From Acidobacteriota bacterium (GTDB taxonomy: Bacteria; Acidobacteriota; Thermoanaerobaculia; UBA5066; Gp7-AA6), in the NCBI GenBank assembly GCA_020199905.1, contig JAIVJS010000072.1:1-64000 (forward strand): 64,000 nucleotides of DNA, given 5' to 3'. Within the stretch, counting starts at the first letter, position 1. Each line of letters opens with the position of its first letter. The position numbers were made by a program, and so were the translations under genes. Under the pieces are notes generated by a model. It did no database searches. It saw nothing but the letters and a program-made list of their open reading frames with translations, and was not told the origin of the DNA. Below, in pieces: positions 43,153 to 51,627 of the stretch.

Positions 43153-43791
43153 TCAACTCTTCAGCCGGCGCAATTCCTCATAGCTCGTGACGGGCTTGTA
43201 CCCCTTCGGCTTCTCGAACAAAGAGGGATCCGCTCCGACGCGGATGTCGATGAGCCGCACGTTGGACGCGGGCTCGTACGCGTCTTCGCCCTTCTTGCGC
43301 TGGTGCTCGATGCGCATGGGCAGGCGTTCGAAGTCCCGTGCCGCCCAGATGGTCACCCGGTCTCCGGAGGGCAGGTCCATCTGATACCGGTCGCACGGGT
43401 GGCCGCCGAGCGCGGCGTCGGCGATCTTCAGAATCTCCCCGTGGAACCGCCCGGCGTACGCCTGGGGATCAAACCGGGGCTCGAGCGGGTAGCCGGGAAC
43501 GATCTCATCCGTCGGTCCCCAGGACTCTTCCAGGATGCGTTTCGAGGACGGGCGGAACTGCCAGGTCTTCTTGAGATCCGGACGCTGAATCCGCACCAGA
43601 GGCACGCCGTCGACGGTCCCCTCGACCCGACCCCACTCGCCCCGAACGGCGATCTGGTACCTCTCGCCGGTCGAGTAAACGAGAGACGCGCGGTAGCCGT
43701 CCTTAGAGATCGTCCGCAGCCCGCCGCACGCCCAGAGGAAGAGCACCGCGCCAATGGCCGGCGCCACTGAAAATTTCCTCGAAAAAATCAT
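43153..43791 (-). CDS. Lipoprotein of unknown function
   Basis: The 212-residue protein has a short signal with a lipobox, VLFLWACGG, so Cys22 should be lipidated. The rest (YRASLVYSTGERYQIAVRG, WQFRPSSKRILEESWGP, DRYQMDLPSGDRVTIWAARD) reads as alternating beta strands. That suggests a one-domain LolA/LolB-like or LppX-like open barrel; the call is inference from pattern. GGAGGG precedes the ATG. The gene is convergent with the membrane protein gene. Confidence 0.65.
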   Translation of the reverse strand: MIFSRKFSVAPAIGAVLFLWACGGLRTISKDGYRASLVYSTGERYQIAVRGEWGRVEGTVDGVPLVRIQRPDLKKTWQFRPSSKRILEESWGPTDEIVPGYPLEPRFDPQAYAGRFHGEILKIADAALGGHPCDRYQMDLPSGDRVTIWAARDFERLPMRIEHQRKKGEDAYEPASNVRLIDIRVGADPSLFEKPKGYKPVTSYEELRRLKS

Positions 43792-43859
43792 CGCCTACCC
43801 TCCGCGGGGATCATCCCTCATTCCTCCCGCTGCCTCGAAAAGCACGCTGCCCTCGCCCC

Positions 43860-44050
43860 AGCCGTCTCCCCGGCGCGCGGCGGAGAGGGAGGAGAGCTGC
43901 GCTCGTGTGGTGATGGCGGCTACGCTCGCAGCGTGAGAAGTCTCCCGACCGAAGGGAGGGAGGAGGCTCACGCTGCGGGAGCGTAGCGAGCGGAGGGGCG
44001 TGGCGAACGGAGGGGCGTGGCGAGCGGTCGGGCGTGGCGAGCGGTCGAGC
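43860..44050 (+). repeat. Bipartite dispersed hairpin element, copy 3
   Basis: The GC-rich hairpin part is at about 43865-43892. The second module at 43919-43987 has a long stem: GCTACGCTC and GCAGCGTGAG pair with CTCACGCTGC and GAGCGTAGC, interrupted by two bases. A tail of ~17 bp units (ggcgtggcgagcggtcg type) follows to 44050. Copies 1 and 2 share the interior loop. It ends 25 bases before the methyltransferase start. Confidence 0.75.
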
Positions 44051-44062
44051 CAACAGGCGACG

Positions 44063-44068
44063 GATAAT
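44063..44068 (+). promoter_or_regulatory. Possible leaderless -10 box of the bacillithiol operon
   Basis: GATAAT lies six bases before the ATG at 44075, with no Shine-Dalgarno. It would be the promoter of the methyltransferase-bshC-bshB1 operon. Confidence 0.4.
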
Positions 44069-44074
44069 CGCGCC

Positions 44075-44797
44075 ATGGCGTGGTGGGAATCCTGGTTCGG
44101 GGAGGAGTACCTCGAGCTCTATCCGCACCGCGACCTCGCCTCCGCCCGCCGGGAAGTCGCGTTTGCTCTCGCCCGGCTCGGCCCCGACCCCACCCCGCTC
44201 CTCGACCTCTGCTGCGGCACGGGACGCCATTCCCTGCGCTTTGCGGAGCGGAACCTGACGCCGGTGGGCCTCGACTACTCCGCGCCTCTCCTCGAGCTCG
44301 CGCACGCCCGCAACCAGGCCCTGAGACTGGTGCGCGGCGACATGCGCGCGCTTCCGTTTCCCGACGGCAGCTTCCGCTCGATCGTCAACTTCTTCACGAG
44401 CTTCGGCTACTTCCGGTCGGAGGCCGACAATTTCGCGGTCGTCGCGGAGATCGACCGGGCGCTCGAGCCGGGCGGACGCGTGCTCTGCGATACCTTCGGC
44501 CTGAATTTCGTGCTCTCGCGGCTCGTATCGGAGGAGAGTCGTGCGACCGGTGGCCGGGAATACAGGATCCGCCGCTGGTGGAACGAGGAGACGCGGCGGA
44601 TCGAGAAGGAGATCGAGGTGCGCCGGGACTCCTCGAGGGAGACGTTTCGCGAAAGCGTGCGCGCCTATTCGGCGGAGGAGCTGACGGGGATGTTCGAGAG
44701 AGCGGGACTGCAGATCGAAGCGACGTGGGGGGATTTCGACGGGAACCCTGTCGGCCCGGACTGCCCGCGGCTGATCGTGCTGGCGCGCAAGAGGTGA
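44075..44797 (+). CDS. SAM methyltransferase coupled to bshC (possible N-methyl-bacillithiol synthase)
   Basis: This 240-residue class I methyltransferase has motif I LLDLCCGTGRHSLRF near residue 42 and VGLDYSAPLLELA for the ribose. Motif IV region is GDMRALPFPDGSFRSIVNFF, and EIDRALEPGGRVLCDTF follows. Its stop overlaps the bshC GTG (GTGA), so it is translated together with bshC. In Chlorobi, bacillithiol is N-methylated by a methyltransferase named NmbA. The tight coupling makes the same role plausible here. That is inference from context; the sequence alone only says methyltransferase. Confidence 0.82.
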   Translation: MAWWESWFGEEYLELYPHRDLASARREVAFALARLGPDPTPLLDLCCGTGRHSLRFAERNLTPVGLDYSAPLLELAHARNQALRLVRGDMRALPFPDGSFRSIVNFFTSFGYFRSEADNFAVVAEIDRALEPGGRVLCDTFGLNFVLSRLVSEESRATGGREYRIRRWWNEETRRIEKEIEVRRDSSRETFRESVRAYSAEELTGMFERAGLQIEATWGDFDGNPVGPDCPRLIVLARKR

Positions 44798-46356
44798 GCG
44801 ACGCCATCGTCCCCTTCGAGCGGTATCCGGGCCTCTCGCCGCTGTTTCGGCCGTTTCTGGCGGGGCTCCCGGAGTTCTTTCCCGATCCTCCGACGATCGA
44901 AGCGGCCGCCGCCCGCGGTCGGCAGCTCCTGGGCACGCCCTCCCGCGTGCCCGCCAACGCGTTCCGTTTTCGCGGCGACGCCGCCGCGCGCCGCGCCGAG
45001 GATCTCGCGGCGGGCCGCGCGGTCGCCGTGATCGCCGGCCACCAGGTCGGCCTCTTCACGGGGCCTCTCTTCACCGTCACAAAGGCCTTCGACACGGTCC
45101 GGGTGGCGCGCGAGATTTCCGAACGAGGCGTTCCCGCGGTCCCCGTCTTCTGGGCGCTGACGGACGATCATGACCTCGAAGAAGTGGCGCGCACCGCCAG
45201 GCCCGGGCGCGAGGGCCCCGAGGTGCTCGTGCTGGAGGGGGCCGACCGCGCCAATCGCGAGCCGGTCGGACGGCGGCGGATCCCCGAAGGTGTGAGGGAG
45301 CTCCTCGACGGCTTCGCGCTCGACGCGCGCTCTCCGGAAGCGGAAGAAATTCTCGCTACCCTTCGCCGGCGTTACTCGCCCGGAACGACCTACGGAGAGG
45401 CGTTCATCGAGTCTCTCCTCGATCTCGCTCCCGAGGGCCTGCTCGTGCTCGATCCCTACCAGGACGCGCTGCGCGAGGGGACCGCCGCCTTCTTTCAGGA
45501 AGCCGCCCGCCGCGACGGAGAGCTGCGCGAGGCGCTTCGCCAGGCGAGCGCCAGGCTCGAAGCCGCCGGCCTGCCCGTGTCGGTCCCGTTCCGGCCGGAG
45601 GTCTTCCCGTTCTTCACGATCGCACGCGGCGAGCGCCGGCGTGTCGAGTCCGTGCCCGACGCCGCCGCCCGCGTCGCGAGCGGACAGGACTGGCCCTCCA
45701 CCGACGTCCTGACGCGCCCGGTGCTGAAGTCGTGGCTGATGCCGACGGCGGCCGCCGTCCTCGGCCCCGCCGAGATCGCGTACCACGCGCAGTCTCTGCC
45801 TCTCTTCCGTGTCTTCGACCTTCGGCCCCCCGTGCTCCTGCCGCGCTCGTTCGTGATCCCGGTCGGTCCCCCGGAGCGCCGCGTCATGGAGGCTCTGGGA
45901 ATCACGCGGGACGGTCTGCTCGCACCGGCGGCGGAGAGCGCCCCGGTGGAGGTGCCGGGCGCTCCCCGGCTCGACAGCGCGGCGGCCGACGCGGACAAGG
46001 CGCTCGCGGACCTCGAGCCTGACATCCGCGCGCTCGATCCCACTCTGGTGGGGGCCCTCGAAAACACGAAGCGCAAAGTCGCGTACCAGATGGAGCAGTT
46101 GAAAGAGCGCATGAAGAAGGCGGCGGAAAAGAAGGACGAGATCGTCAACGGACGCCGCAAGCGGCTCGACACGATGCTGCTGCCATCGGGGGCGCCCGCG
46201 GAGCGCCTCTATCCTCCCCTCGTTCCGCTGCTCGCCTATGGCCGCGCCGCTCTCGATCGGATTCGCGAAGCGGCTCGGGGCTCGCTCGAGGGCGCGTCCG
46301 TTGCCGAGCTGGCCGCCGACTCCGCCGAGGAGGGCAGGGGATCCGATGGCCGTTGA
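44794..46356 (+). CDS. bshC: Bacillithiol biosynthesis cysteine-adding enzyme BshC
   Basis: This ~520-residue protein matches BshC, thought to join cysteine to glucosaminyl-malate in the last step of bacillithiol synthesis. Visible marks are AVIAGHQVGLFTGPLFTVTK, PVFWALTDDHDLEEV and VLDPYQDALREG. PEIAYHAQSL-type sequence (AEIAYHAQSLPLF) and a C-terminal coiled coil (about 415-455, ENTKRKVAYQMEQLKERMKK) are also present. The start is GTG at 44794 within the upstream stop, and the end overlaps bshB1 by 11 bases. The length is normal. Confidence 0.93.
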   Translation: MSDAIVPFERYPGLSPLFRPFLAGLPEFFPDPPTIEAAAARGRQLLGTPSRVPANAFRFRGDAAARRAEDLAAGRAVAVIAGHQVGLFTGPLFTVTKAFDTVRVAREISERGVPAVPVFWALTDDHDLEEVARTARPGREGPEVLVLEGADRANREPVGRRRIPEGVRELLDGFALDARSPEAEEILATLRRRYSPGTTYGEAFIESLLDLAPEGLLVLDPYQDALREGTAAFFQEAARRDGELREALRQASARLEAAGLPVSVPFRPEVFPFFTIARGERRRVESVPDAAARVASGQDWPSTDVLTRPVLKSWLMPTAAAVLGPAEIAYHAQSLPLFRVFDLRPPVLLPRSFVIPVGPPERRVMEALGITRDGLLAPAAESAPVEVPGAPRLDSAAADADKALADLEPDIRALDPTLVGALENTKRKVAYQMEQLKERMKKAAEKKDEIVNGRRKRLDTMLLPSGAPAERLYPPLVPLLAYGRAALDRIREAARGSLEGASVAELAADSAEEGRGSDGR

Positions 46357-47068
46357 CATCCTGGCCGTCGCCGCCCACGCCGACGACATCGAGCTAGGCT
46401 GCGCGGGAACCCTCGTGCGCTGGAAGGCGAAGGGCGGCCGGTTCGGAATCGTGGACCTGACCCGCGGCGAAATGGGGACCCGCGGAAGCGTCGAGACCCG
46501 CGATCGCGAGGCGCGCCAGGCCGCCGAGATCCTCGGCGCCGAGTTCCGCGAGACGCTCGACTTCGGGGACGGCGGGCTGCGCCAGACGCGGGAAAACGAG
46601 CTGGCGCTCATCGAGGTGATTCGCCGGGAGAGGCCTCGGCTGATCCTGACGTCCTTCCCCGACGACCGCCATCCCGACCACCGGCGCGCGGGCGAGCTCA
46701 CGACGGATGCCGCCTTCTACGCGGGCCTGCGGAGGATCGAAACGTCTTTTCCCGCCCACCGGCCGCAGCAGACGATCTACTTCTCGACGGCCTACGTCCA
46801 TGCTCCCACCTTCGTCGTCGACGTGACGGAAGCGATGGAGACGCGGCGGGCGGCCGTGCGGGCCTTCGCGAGCCAGTTCCACGACCCGCGCTCGACCGAG
46901 CCGACGACCCTCCTTTCCGCGAAAGGGTTTCTCGAGGCCATCGAAGCCCGGGCCCGCCACTTCGGGTTCCTGATCGGCGTCGAGTTCGGCGAAGGGTTCG
47001 TTTCGAAGCGCCCGCCGAGAGTCGAAGATCCGATTGCGGCGTTCGAAGGCTTCGAACCCGGATTTTAG
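46346..47068 (+). CDS. bshB1: Bacillithiol biosynthesis deacetylase BshB1 (PIG-L family)
   Basis: This 240-residue zinc deacetylase removes the acetyl group from GlcNAc-malate. The metal site AAHADDIELG (His11, Asp13-Asp14) begins the protein, and the third ligand is in DDRHPDHRRAG near residue 110. RGEMGTRGS and STAYVHAPTFVVDVT are family marks of the BshB1 branch. It overlaps bshC by 11 bases. A heptad element then separates it from bshA. Confidence 0.94.
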   Translation: MAVDILAVAAHADDIELGCAGTLVRWKAKGGRFGIVDLTRGEMGTRGSVETRDREARQAAEILGAEFRETLDFGDGGLRQTRENELALIEVIRRERPRLILTSFPDDRHPDHRRAGELTTDAAFYAGLRRIETSFPAHRPQQTIYFSTAYVHAPTFVVDVTEAMETRRAAVRAFASQFHDPRSTEPTTLLSAKGFLEAIEARARHFGFLIGVEFGEGFVSKRPPRVEDPIAAFEGFEPGF

Positions 47069-47071
47069 GAA

Positions 47072-47184
47072 GTTGAGAGTTCGGAGTTGAGAGCTCAGAG
47101 TCCGTACTCTCTTCGAAGTCTTTCGGTTCTCGGCGCTGAACCCAGGCACAACTCTCAACCCTCGACTCTCAACTCTCAACTCCA
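47072..47184 (+). repeat. Inverted heptad element (GTTGAGA type)
   Basis: Left arm 47072-47099: gttgaga, gttcgga, gttgaga, gctcaga. Right arm 47150-47184: aactctc, aaccctc, gactctc, aactctc, aactcca. The arms are complementary around ~50 unique bases. It interrupts the bacillithiol operon between bshB1 and bshA. Confidence 0.75.
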
Positions 47185-47187
47185 ATC

Positions 47188-48318
47188 GTGAAGATCGGCA
47201 TCACCTGCTACCCGACCTACGGCGGCAGCGGTGTCGTCGCGACCGAGCTCGGAATCGCGCTCGCGGACCGCGGGGACGAGGTCCACTTCATCTCGTACGC
47301 CCTGCCGACCCGGCTCGCGCTGCCGCGGCCGCGGGTCTTCTTCCACGAGGTCGTCGCCCCCACCTATCCCCTGTTCGTCTCTCCTCCCTACACGCTCGCG
47401 CTCGCCACGAAGATGGCGGAGGTGGCGACGAACGTGGGCCTCGATCTCCTCCACGTTCACTACGCGCTGCCTCACGCGATCTCCGCCATCCTCGCCCGCG
47501 ACATGATCGCGGGGGACGGCATCCGGTTGAAGGTGGTCACCACGCTCCACGGGACCGACATCACGATCGTCGGCCAGGACCGCTCCTACCTCCCGATCAC
47601 GCGCTTCGGAATCGAGAAGAGCGACGGGGTGACGGCGGTCTCCGACTACCTCCGTGAGGTGACGGCTCGCGAGCTGTCGGTGCGGCGCGACGTCGAGGTC
47701 ATTCCGAACTTCGTGGACGCTTCTCTCTATCGCCCCGACGGAGCCTCTCCCTTCGCGCGCACGCTGGCCCGGGAAACGGAATGCGTCCTCCTGCACGTCT
47801 CGAATTTCCGGCCCGTCAAGCGCATCGCCGACGTCGTCGGGGTCTTCGAGCGGGTCCGCCACCGGATTCCCGCCCGTCTCGTGCTCGTCGGCGACGGGCC
47901 GGAGCGCTCCCTCGCCGAGCGGCTGGTCTCCGCCGGCGGCTTCGAGCGCGACACGCTTTTTCTCGGCAATGTCGCCGCCATCGAGACGGTCCTTCCGATC
48001 GGAAAGGTCTTCCTGCTCCCGTCGGACGCGGAGTCGTTCGGCCTTTCCGCGCTCGAGGCCATGGCGTGCGGCGTGCCCGTCATCGGGACTGTCGCCGGCG
48101 GCCTGCCCGAGGTCGTGCAGGACGGCGTGAACGGATTTCTCCAGCCGGTCGGAGACGTCGACGGCATGGCGGATGCCGCCCTTCGCCTCGTCACGGATCC
48201 GGTTCTCTGGCGCCGGTTCTCCGATTCCGCTCGAGAGAGAGCGGTTTCGAACTATCCAACCGGCGCCATCGTCGCCCGATACCGCGCTCTCTACGAGAAC
48301 GTTCTCCGCGCCCGTTGA
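47188..48318 (+). CDS. bshA: N-acetyl-alpha-D-glucosaminyl L-malate synthase BshA
   Basis: This 376-residue GT4 glycosyltransferase joins UDP-GlcNAc to malate, the first step of bacillithiol synthesis. TCYPTYGGSGVVATELG begins the N-terminal Rossmann domain, and VVTTLHGTDITIVGQD is a strong BshA mark. HVSNFRPVKRIADVV and the E-x7-E motif region ESFGLSALEAMACGVPVIGT bind the nucleotide sugar. The start is GTG at 47188, just after the heptad array. With bshC and bshB1 the pathway is complete in this window. Confidence 0.95.
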   Translation: MKIGITCYPTYGGSGVVATELGIALADRGDEVHFISYALPTRLALPRPRVFFHEVVAPTYPLFVSPPYTLALATKMAEVATNVGLDLLHVHYALPHAISAILARDMIAGDGIRLKVVTTLHGTDITIVGQDRSYLPITRFGIEKSDGVTAVSDYLREVTARELSVRRDVEVIPNFVDASLYRPDGASPFARTLARETECVLLHVSNFRPVKRIADVVGVFERVRHRIPARLVLVGDGPERSLAERLVSAGGFERDTLFLGNVAAIETVLPIGKVFLLPSDAESFGLSALEAMACGVPVIGTVAGGLPEVVQDGVNGFLQPVGDVDGMADAALRLVTDPVLWRRFSDSARERAVSNYPTGAIVARYRALYENVLRAR

Positions 48319-48370
48319 GGTGAGGGACGAGCGCGCCGTACCGGCGCGCGAGGGCCGCTTCGAAGTTCTT

Positions 48371-48398
48371 GACTCTCAACTCTCAACTCTCAACTTCC
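48371..48398 (+). repeat. Heptad repeat array (AACTCTC type) at the add gene end
   Basis: Units are gactctc, aactctc, aactctc, aacttcc. The array contains the stop codon of the adenosine deaminase gene and encodes its last residues (EVES). Confidence 0.7.
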
Positions 48399-49417
48399 TC
48401 CCACCTCACCCCCTTCGCTCCGCGTTCGCGCTCGGCGGGCGACAGGCCGAAGGCTCCGCGCCAGCTTCTTCTCGCCATGGCCAGGAGCGCATCGTCGTCG
48501 AGGCCCATGGCCGCGGCCGCGGCGTACTCGCCGGCCGTCGACGTGGAGAAGAGCAGCGGGTCATCGGCGGACAGCGCGACCGCGACGCCGGCCTCGAGCA
48601 GTCGCGGAAGGGGGTGGGCCGAAAAGGAGGTCACAGCGCCCGTCGCGACGTTACCGGTCGGCGCGACGAAAAGCGGCACGACCTCCTCCGCGAGCCGCTC
48701 CAGCAGATGCGGATCCTGCGCGGCGGCGATGCCGTGGTCGATGCGATCCGGCCGGAGCGCGTCGAGCGCATCGCGAAGCGAATCCGGACCGAGCCATTCG
48801 CCGGCGTGCACGGAGGTCTTCAACCCCACGGAGCGCGCGCGGGCGTAACAGCCGGCGAACGCCGCGGCCGGAAACGCGCCTTCCTCGCCTCCCATCCCGA
48901 ATCCGACGACGCGATTACGGGGCCGGCGCTCGTGCAGGTCGAGCACGCGGCCCGCGGCCTCCGGTCCCCAGTGCCGCACGGTATCGAGAAGGATCCGGCA
49001 ATCGCAGCCGTCCGCGGCCGCCGACGCGAAGCCGGCGTCCACGGCTTCCAGGGCGGCTTCGGGATCGACGCCGATCCGCTGACAGATCTCGGGCGACACG
49101 TAGATCTCGGCGTACGCCACCCCGTCGGCCGCCAGGGTCCGGGACAGCCGCGCCGCCGCGGCGGCGTAGTCGCCGGGGGACCGGAAGAGCCGGCAGACGT
49201 CCGCAAAGAGGGCGAGAAAGGCGGCTGAGTCGCGCACCGAGGCGCGGCGAGCCGAGAGGGTTCCCGGCTCGCCCAACGCATCGCCCGCGCGCCGGGCGAG
49301 GGCCTCGACGACATCCGGCGGCAGCGACCCCTCGAAATGCAGATGGCAGTCGGCGAGCCCGGTGAGTCTCCGCTTTTCCTGTTCCACTTCGGCACCCCGG
49401 GCAGTCAAGGTTCCCAT
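48383..49417 (-). CDS. add: Adenosine deaminase
   Basis: The product is a 344-residue metal-dependent deaminase of the adenosine/AMP deaminase family. Zinc ligands His25 and His27 are in LADCHLHFEGS, HAGEWLGP holds a further His and the catalytic Glu, then DRIDHGI, and LSADDPLLF closes the site. True adenosine deaminases and adenine or aminofutalosine deaminases are hard to tell apart, so the substrate is not certain. The ATG at 49417 is used; TTG three codons later and a GTG at codon 11 are alternatives. The last four residues come from a heptad array. Confidence 0.85.
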   Translation of the reverse strand: MGTLTARGAEVEQEKRRLTGLADCHLHFEGSLPPDVVEALARRAGDALGEPGTLSARRASVRDSAAFLALFADVCRLFRSPGDYAAAAARLSRTLAADGVAYAEIYVSPEICQRIGVDPEAALEAVDAGFASAAADGCDCRILLDTVRHWGPEAAGRVLDLHERRPRNRVVGFGMGGEEGAFPAAAFAGCYARARSVGLKTSVHAGEWLGPDSLRDALDALRPDRIDHGIAAAQDPHLLERLAEEVVPLFVAPTGNVATGAVTSFSAHPLPRLLEAGVAVALSADDPLLFSTSTAGEYAAAAAMGLDDDALLAMARRSWRGAFGLSPAERERGAKGVRWEEVES

Positions 49418-49418
49418 T

Positions 49419-49495
49419 CAGAGTTCGGAGTCCTTGCGGGCCTTCCTCTCGAGGCCGGTTCTCTCAACTCTCTACTCTCCACTCTCCACTTCTTC
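49419..49495 (+). repeat. Inverted heptad element (CTCTCAA type)
   Basis: The left arm has tcagagt, tcggagt (about 49419-49432). The right arm at 49461-49495 has ctctcaa, ctctcta, ctctcca, ctctcca, cttcttc. It lies between the add start and the RDD remnant. Confidence 0.6.
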
Positions 49496-49503
49496 TTCGG
49501 CGA

Positions 49504-49916
49504 CATGGGGCCGGTTGAGACGCGACCGCATTCTGGCCTTTTTTCTGGATCTCCTGGTTTGCGCGGGTTGTCCGGACGCCGTGGGTCTCGGTCTTTCTCT
49601 GGGCGGCGGTTCCGGGAGGGCGCGGCGATCCCGGCTGTCTGGGTGGCCGCCGGGCTCGGGGCTGCGGCGGCTTTTCTGCTGCTTGACGCCGCGGAGGCCG
49701 CGCCCGGCGCTGGCTCGGACTCCAGGCCATCGGGCGGGGAGGCGGCGTCCCCGGCCGCGCGGCTCCCTTCGGCGCACCCTCCCGCTGCTCGTTCCGGGCT
49801 GGAACCACGTCGAAGCTTGCCGGTCCTTCGCCGGGGCAACGCGGTGCGGCCGGCCGACCGACGGACGGGGGCCCGGGTCCGGCGGACCGACCAGGAGCCT
49901 GTTCGAACGGCGCTGA
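49504..49916 (+). pseudogene. RDD-family membrane protein remnant with several frameshifts
   Basis: Three frames each hold part of an RDD-type protein. One begins RRDRILAFFLDLLVCAG and ends with SLRRTLPLLVPGWNHVEA, followed by a region like RPTDGRGPG. A second frame holds the helix AVWVAAGLGAAAAFLLLDA. A third holds RRGGRARRWLGLQAIGRGGG. Together they follow the RDD order: helix, helix, SPGK-type loop, LPLL-W-x4 helix. At least three frame changes are needed, so the gene is dead or the sequence has errors. The stretch has no other gene. Confidence 0.55.
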
Positions 49917-50003
49917 GCCGGCCGGGATATTCTGGGTCCCGACGCCGGGCGGGCGGCCGAGAACCTTTCGACCGGCCCTCCGTTTAAGGAATCGGAGACC
50001 TTG

Positions 50004-50765
50004 ATGAGGAAAAATCTGGCGGCCCTCTTTCTTCTGTTCGCGGCGGCGGCCTGGCTGCCGGCCGGACAGGAGGAAGTTTTCGACAAGACCTTTTCCATGG
50101 AAGGGGTTACGCGGATCTCGATCGAGAACGTCAACGGCAAGGTCGAGGCGTTTGCCTGGGACAAGCCGTCTTTCAAGGTCCGCGCGGTCAAAACGGCCAG
50201 CGGGAGCCGCGCCGACGAGACCCTCCGCCTGACCGAAATCCGCGTTCGCAAGATCGGCGACGAGATGCATGTCGAGACCCTGAACCCGAACCGCCACAAG
50301 CTCTTCGGGATTCTGGATTTCGGGGGCTCGAACGCCCGCGTCGACTACGAGGTCTACCTGCCGGCCGCCGCCGAGGCGCGCCTGCAGACCTGCAACGGGC
50401 ACGTCGCCGCGAGCGGGTTCGGGGCAGCGGTCTCCGCGGACGCCGTGAACGGGTCGATCGAGCTGAAAGACGTCCGCGGACCGGTGAAGGCAACCACCGT
50501 CAACGGCTCGCTCCGGATCGCGTTCAAGGGAGCGCTGCGCAAGACGCAGCTCGAAACGGTCAACGGTTCCGTCGAAGTCGCCTTCGACCGCGCATCCTCC
50601 ATCCGGTACGACCTCGAGACGGTGAACGGCCGCATCGAAGGGGACATCGAGCTGGCCGTCGAAGGCAAGCACGGCCCCAAGGAGGCGCGCGGCTCCTACA
50701 ACGGCGGAGGCGAGACGCTCCGCTGCGAAACCGTGAACGGGTCGATCCGGCTGAAGACCAATTAG
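50004..50765 (+). CDS. Exported DUF4097-type beta-strand repeat protein
   Basis: This 253-residue protein has a signal peptide (KNLAALFLLFAAAAWLPAG) and repeated beta strands marked by VNG: IENVNGKVEAF, TCNGHVAAS, DAVNGSIELKDV, TTVNGSLRIAF, ETVNGSVEVAF, ETVNGRIEGDI, ETVNGSIRLK. The spacing of about 20 residues points to a right-handed beta-helix-like adhesin fold of the DUF4097 type. TTG at 50001 is an alternative start; ATG at 50004 fits GGAG better. The role is unknown. A heptad element follows. Confidence 0.82.
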   Translation: MRKNLAALFLLFAAAAWLPAGQEEVFDKTFSMEGVTRISIENVNGKVEAFAWDKPSFKVRAVKTASGSRADETLRLTEIRVRKIGDEMHVETLNPNRHKLFGILDFGGSNARVDYEVYLPAAAEARLQTCNGHVAASGFGAAVSADAVNGSIELKDVRGPVKATTVNGSLRIAFKGALRKTQLETVNGSVEVAFDRASSIRYDLETVNGRIEGDIELAVEGKHGPKEARGSYNGGGETLRCETVNGSIRLKTN

Positions 50766-50901
50766 CTCTCGGCTCTCAGCTGTCAGCTCTCAGCCAGCGG
50801 TCGCGGCTCCGTTCCCACATGCAACTCAGACTCGTCGATTCCTCGAGTCAGGCGTCTCGTGGCGACGAATCCGTGCTGACAGCTGACAGCTGATAGCTTT
50901 T
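50765..50901 (+). repeat. Inverted heptad element (AGCTGAC type)
   Basis: Left arm 50765-50799: gctctcg, gctctca, gctgtca, gctctca, gccagcg. Right arm 50874-50901: tgctgac, agctgac, agctgat, agctttt. The arms are complementary around ~74 bases. The right arm supplies a -10-like TAGCTT for the next gene. Confidence 0.7.
50894..50899 (+). promoter_or_regulatory. Possible leaderless -10 box formed by a heptad array
   Basis: TAGCTT lies seven bases before the ATG at 50907 and is part of the right arm of the heptad element. No Shine-Dalgarno is present. Confidence 0.35.
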
Positions 50902-50906
50902 CATCC

Positions 50907-51233
50907 ATGTCCGAAGTCCGGCGCCCCTCCTCTTCGCTGATCCTCTGCTATCTGCCCCTTCTCGGGGTGATTCCCCTGTTTCTCAGCGGTTCGACGAGAG
51001 AGGTGCGCTGGCATGCCCGCAACGGCCTCCTCCTGTTCGGCGGCGTCGTCCTGGTCGGGGTTCTCGCGACGCTCGTCGGGCTCGTCCTCCCGTCGCTGTC
51101 CTGCCTGTACGGAATCGGCATGTTCTTCGTCGGGGTGATCTACGTGGTCATCGTCATCCTGGCCATCGTGAAGGCTCTCTCGGGCGAGCGGCTGATCTTT
51201 CCGGGGCTCTCCCGCTATGCGGACCGCGGCTGA
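50907..51233 (+). CDS. Small membrane protein (DUF4870-like)
   Basis: This 108-residue protein has about three hydrophobic segments ([57 protein letters not shown]). [12 protein letters not shown] between helices 1 and 2 is the pattern of the DUF4870/Tic20-like family. It overlaps the yidD gene by 17 bases, so the two are co-translated. The function is unknown. Confidence 0.72.
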   Translation: MSEVRRPSSSLILCYLPLLGVIPLFLSGSTREVRWHARNGLLLFGGVVLVGVLATLVGLVLPSLSCLYGIGMFFVGVIYVVIVILAIVKALSGERLIFPGLSRYADRG

Positions 51234-51582
51234 CGCCCGCCCTTCCCGGGGGCCCCGCGCCTCGCTCGCTCCGCTGGCTCTGGCGGCGTTTCTGGGGCTC
51301 GCCGCAGGCGACGCGCTGCGGCCGACGAACGACCAGAACGGGACGCGCGCCGCTCTGGCGGTGATCGACGGGTATCGCGGGACCGTCTCCCCCGTTTTTG
51401 CGCGGACGCGGCTCGTTCGATGCCGGTTCACCCCGACATGCTCCGAATACGGCCGTGAGGCGATCGCGCGCTTCGGCTGGACCCGCGGAGGAGCGTTGAC
51501 GGCCGGCCGCATCCTGCGATGCCACCCGTTCGCCCGCGGCGGATACGACCCGGTGCCGGCGCCAGGGAAGGTTCAGCGTTGA
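51217..51582 (+). CDS. yidD: Membrane protein insertion efficiency factor YidD
   Basis: The last ~75 residues match Yid[21 protein letters not shown], then [15 protein letters not shown] and [16 protein letters not shown]. YidD helps YidC-dependent insertion at the inner membrane. The N-terminal ~40 residues ([19 protein letters not shown]) are longer than usual and add a hydrophobic helix. YidD is normally next to rnpA and yidC; here those are absent. The end of the gene runs into a heptad array. Confidence 0.9.
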   Translation: MRTAADARPSRGPRASLAPLALAAFLGLAAGDALRPTNDQNGTRAALAVIDGYRGTVSPVFARTRLVRCRFTPTCSEYGREAIARFGWTRGGALTAGRILRCHPFARGGYDPVPAPGKVQR

Positions 51583-51619
51583 GCGTTCAGCGTTCGACGC
51601 CAACTCCGGACGCTCAACC
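51571..51619 (+). repeat. Heptad repeat array (GTTCAGC type)
   Basis: Seven units: gttcagc, gttgagc, gttcagc, gttcgac, gccaact, ccggacg, ctcaacc. The first two overlap the yidD stop, and the array ends nine bases before the convergent secreted-protein stop. Confidence 0.7.
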
Positions 51620-51627
51620 CGCCTCGT

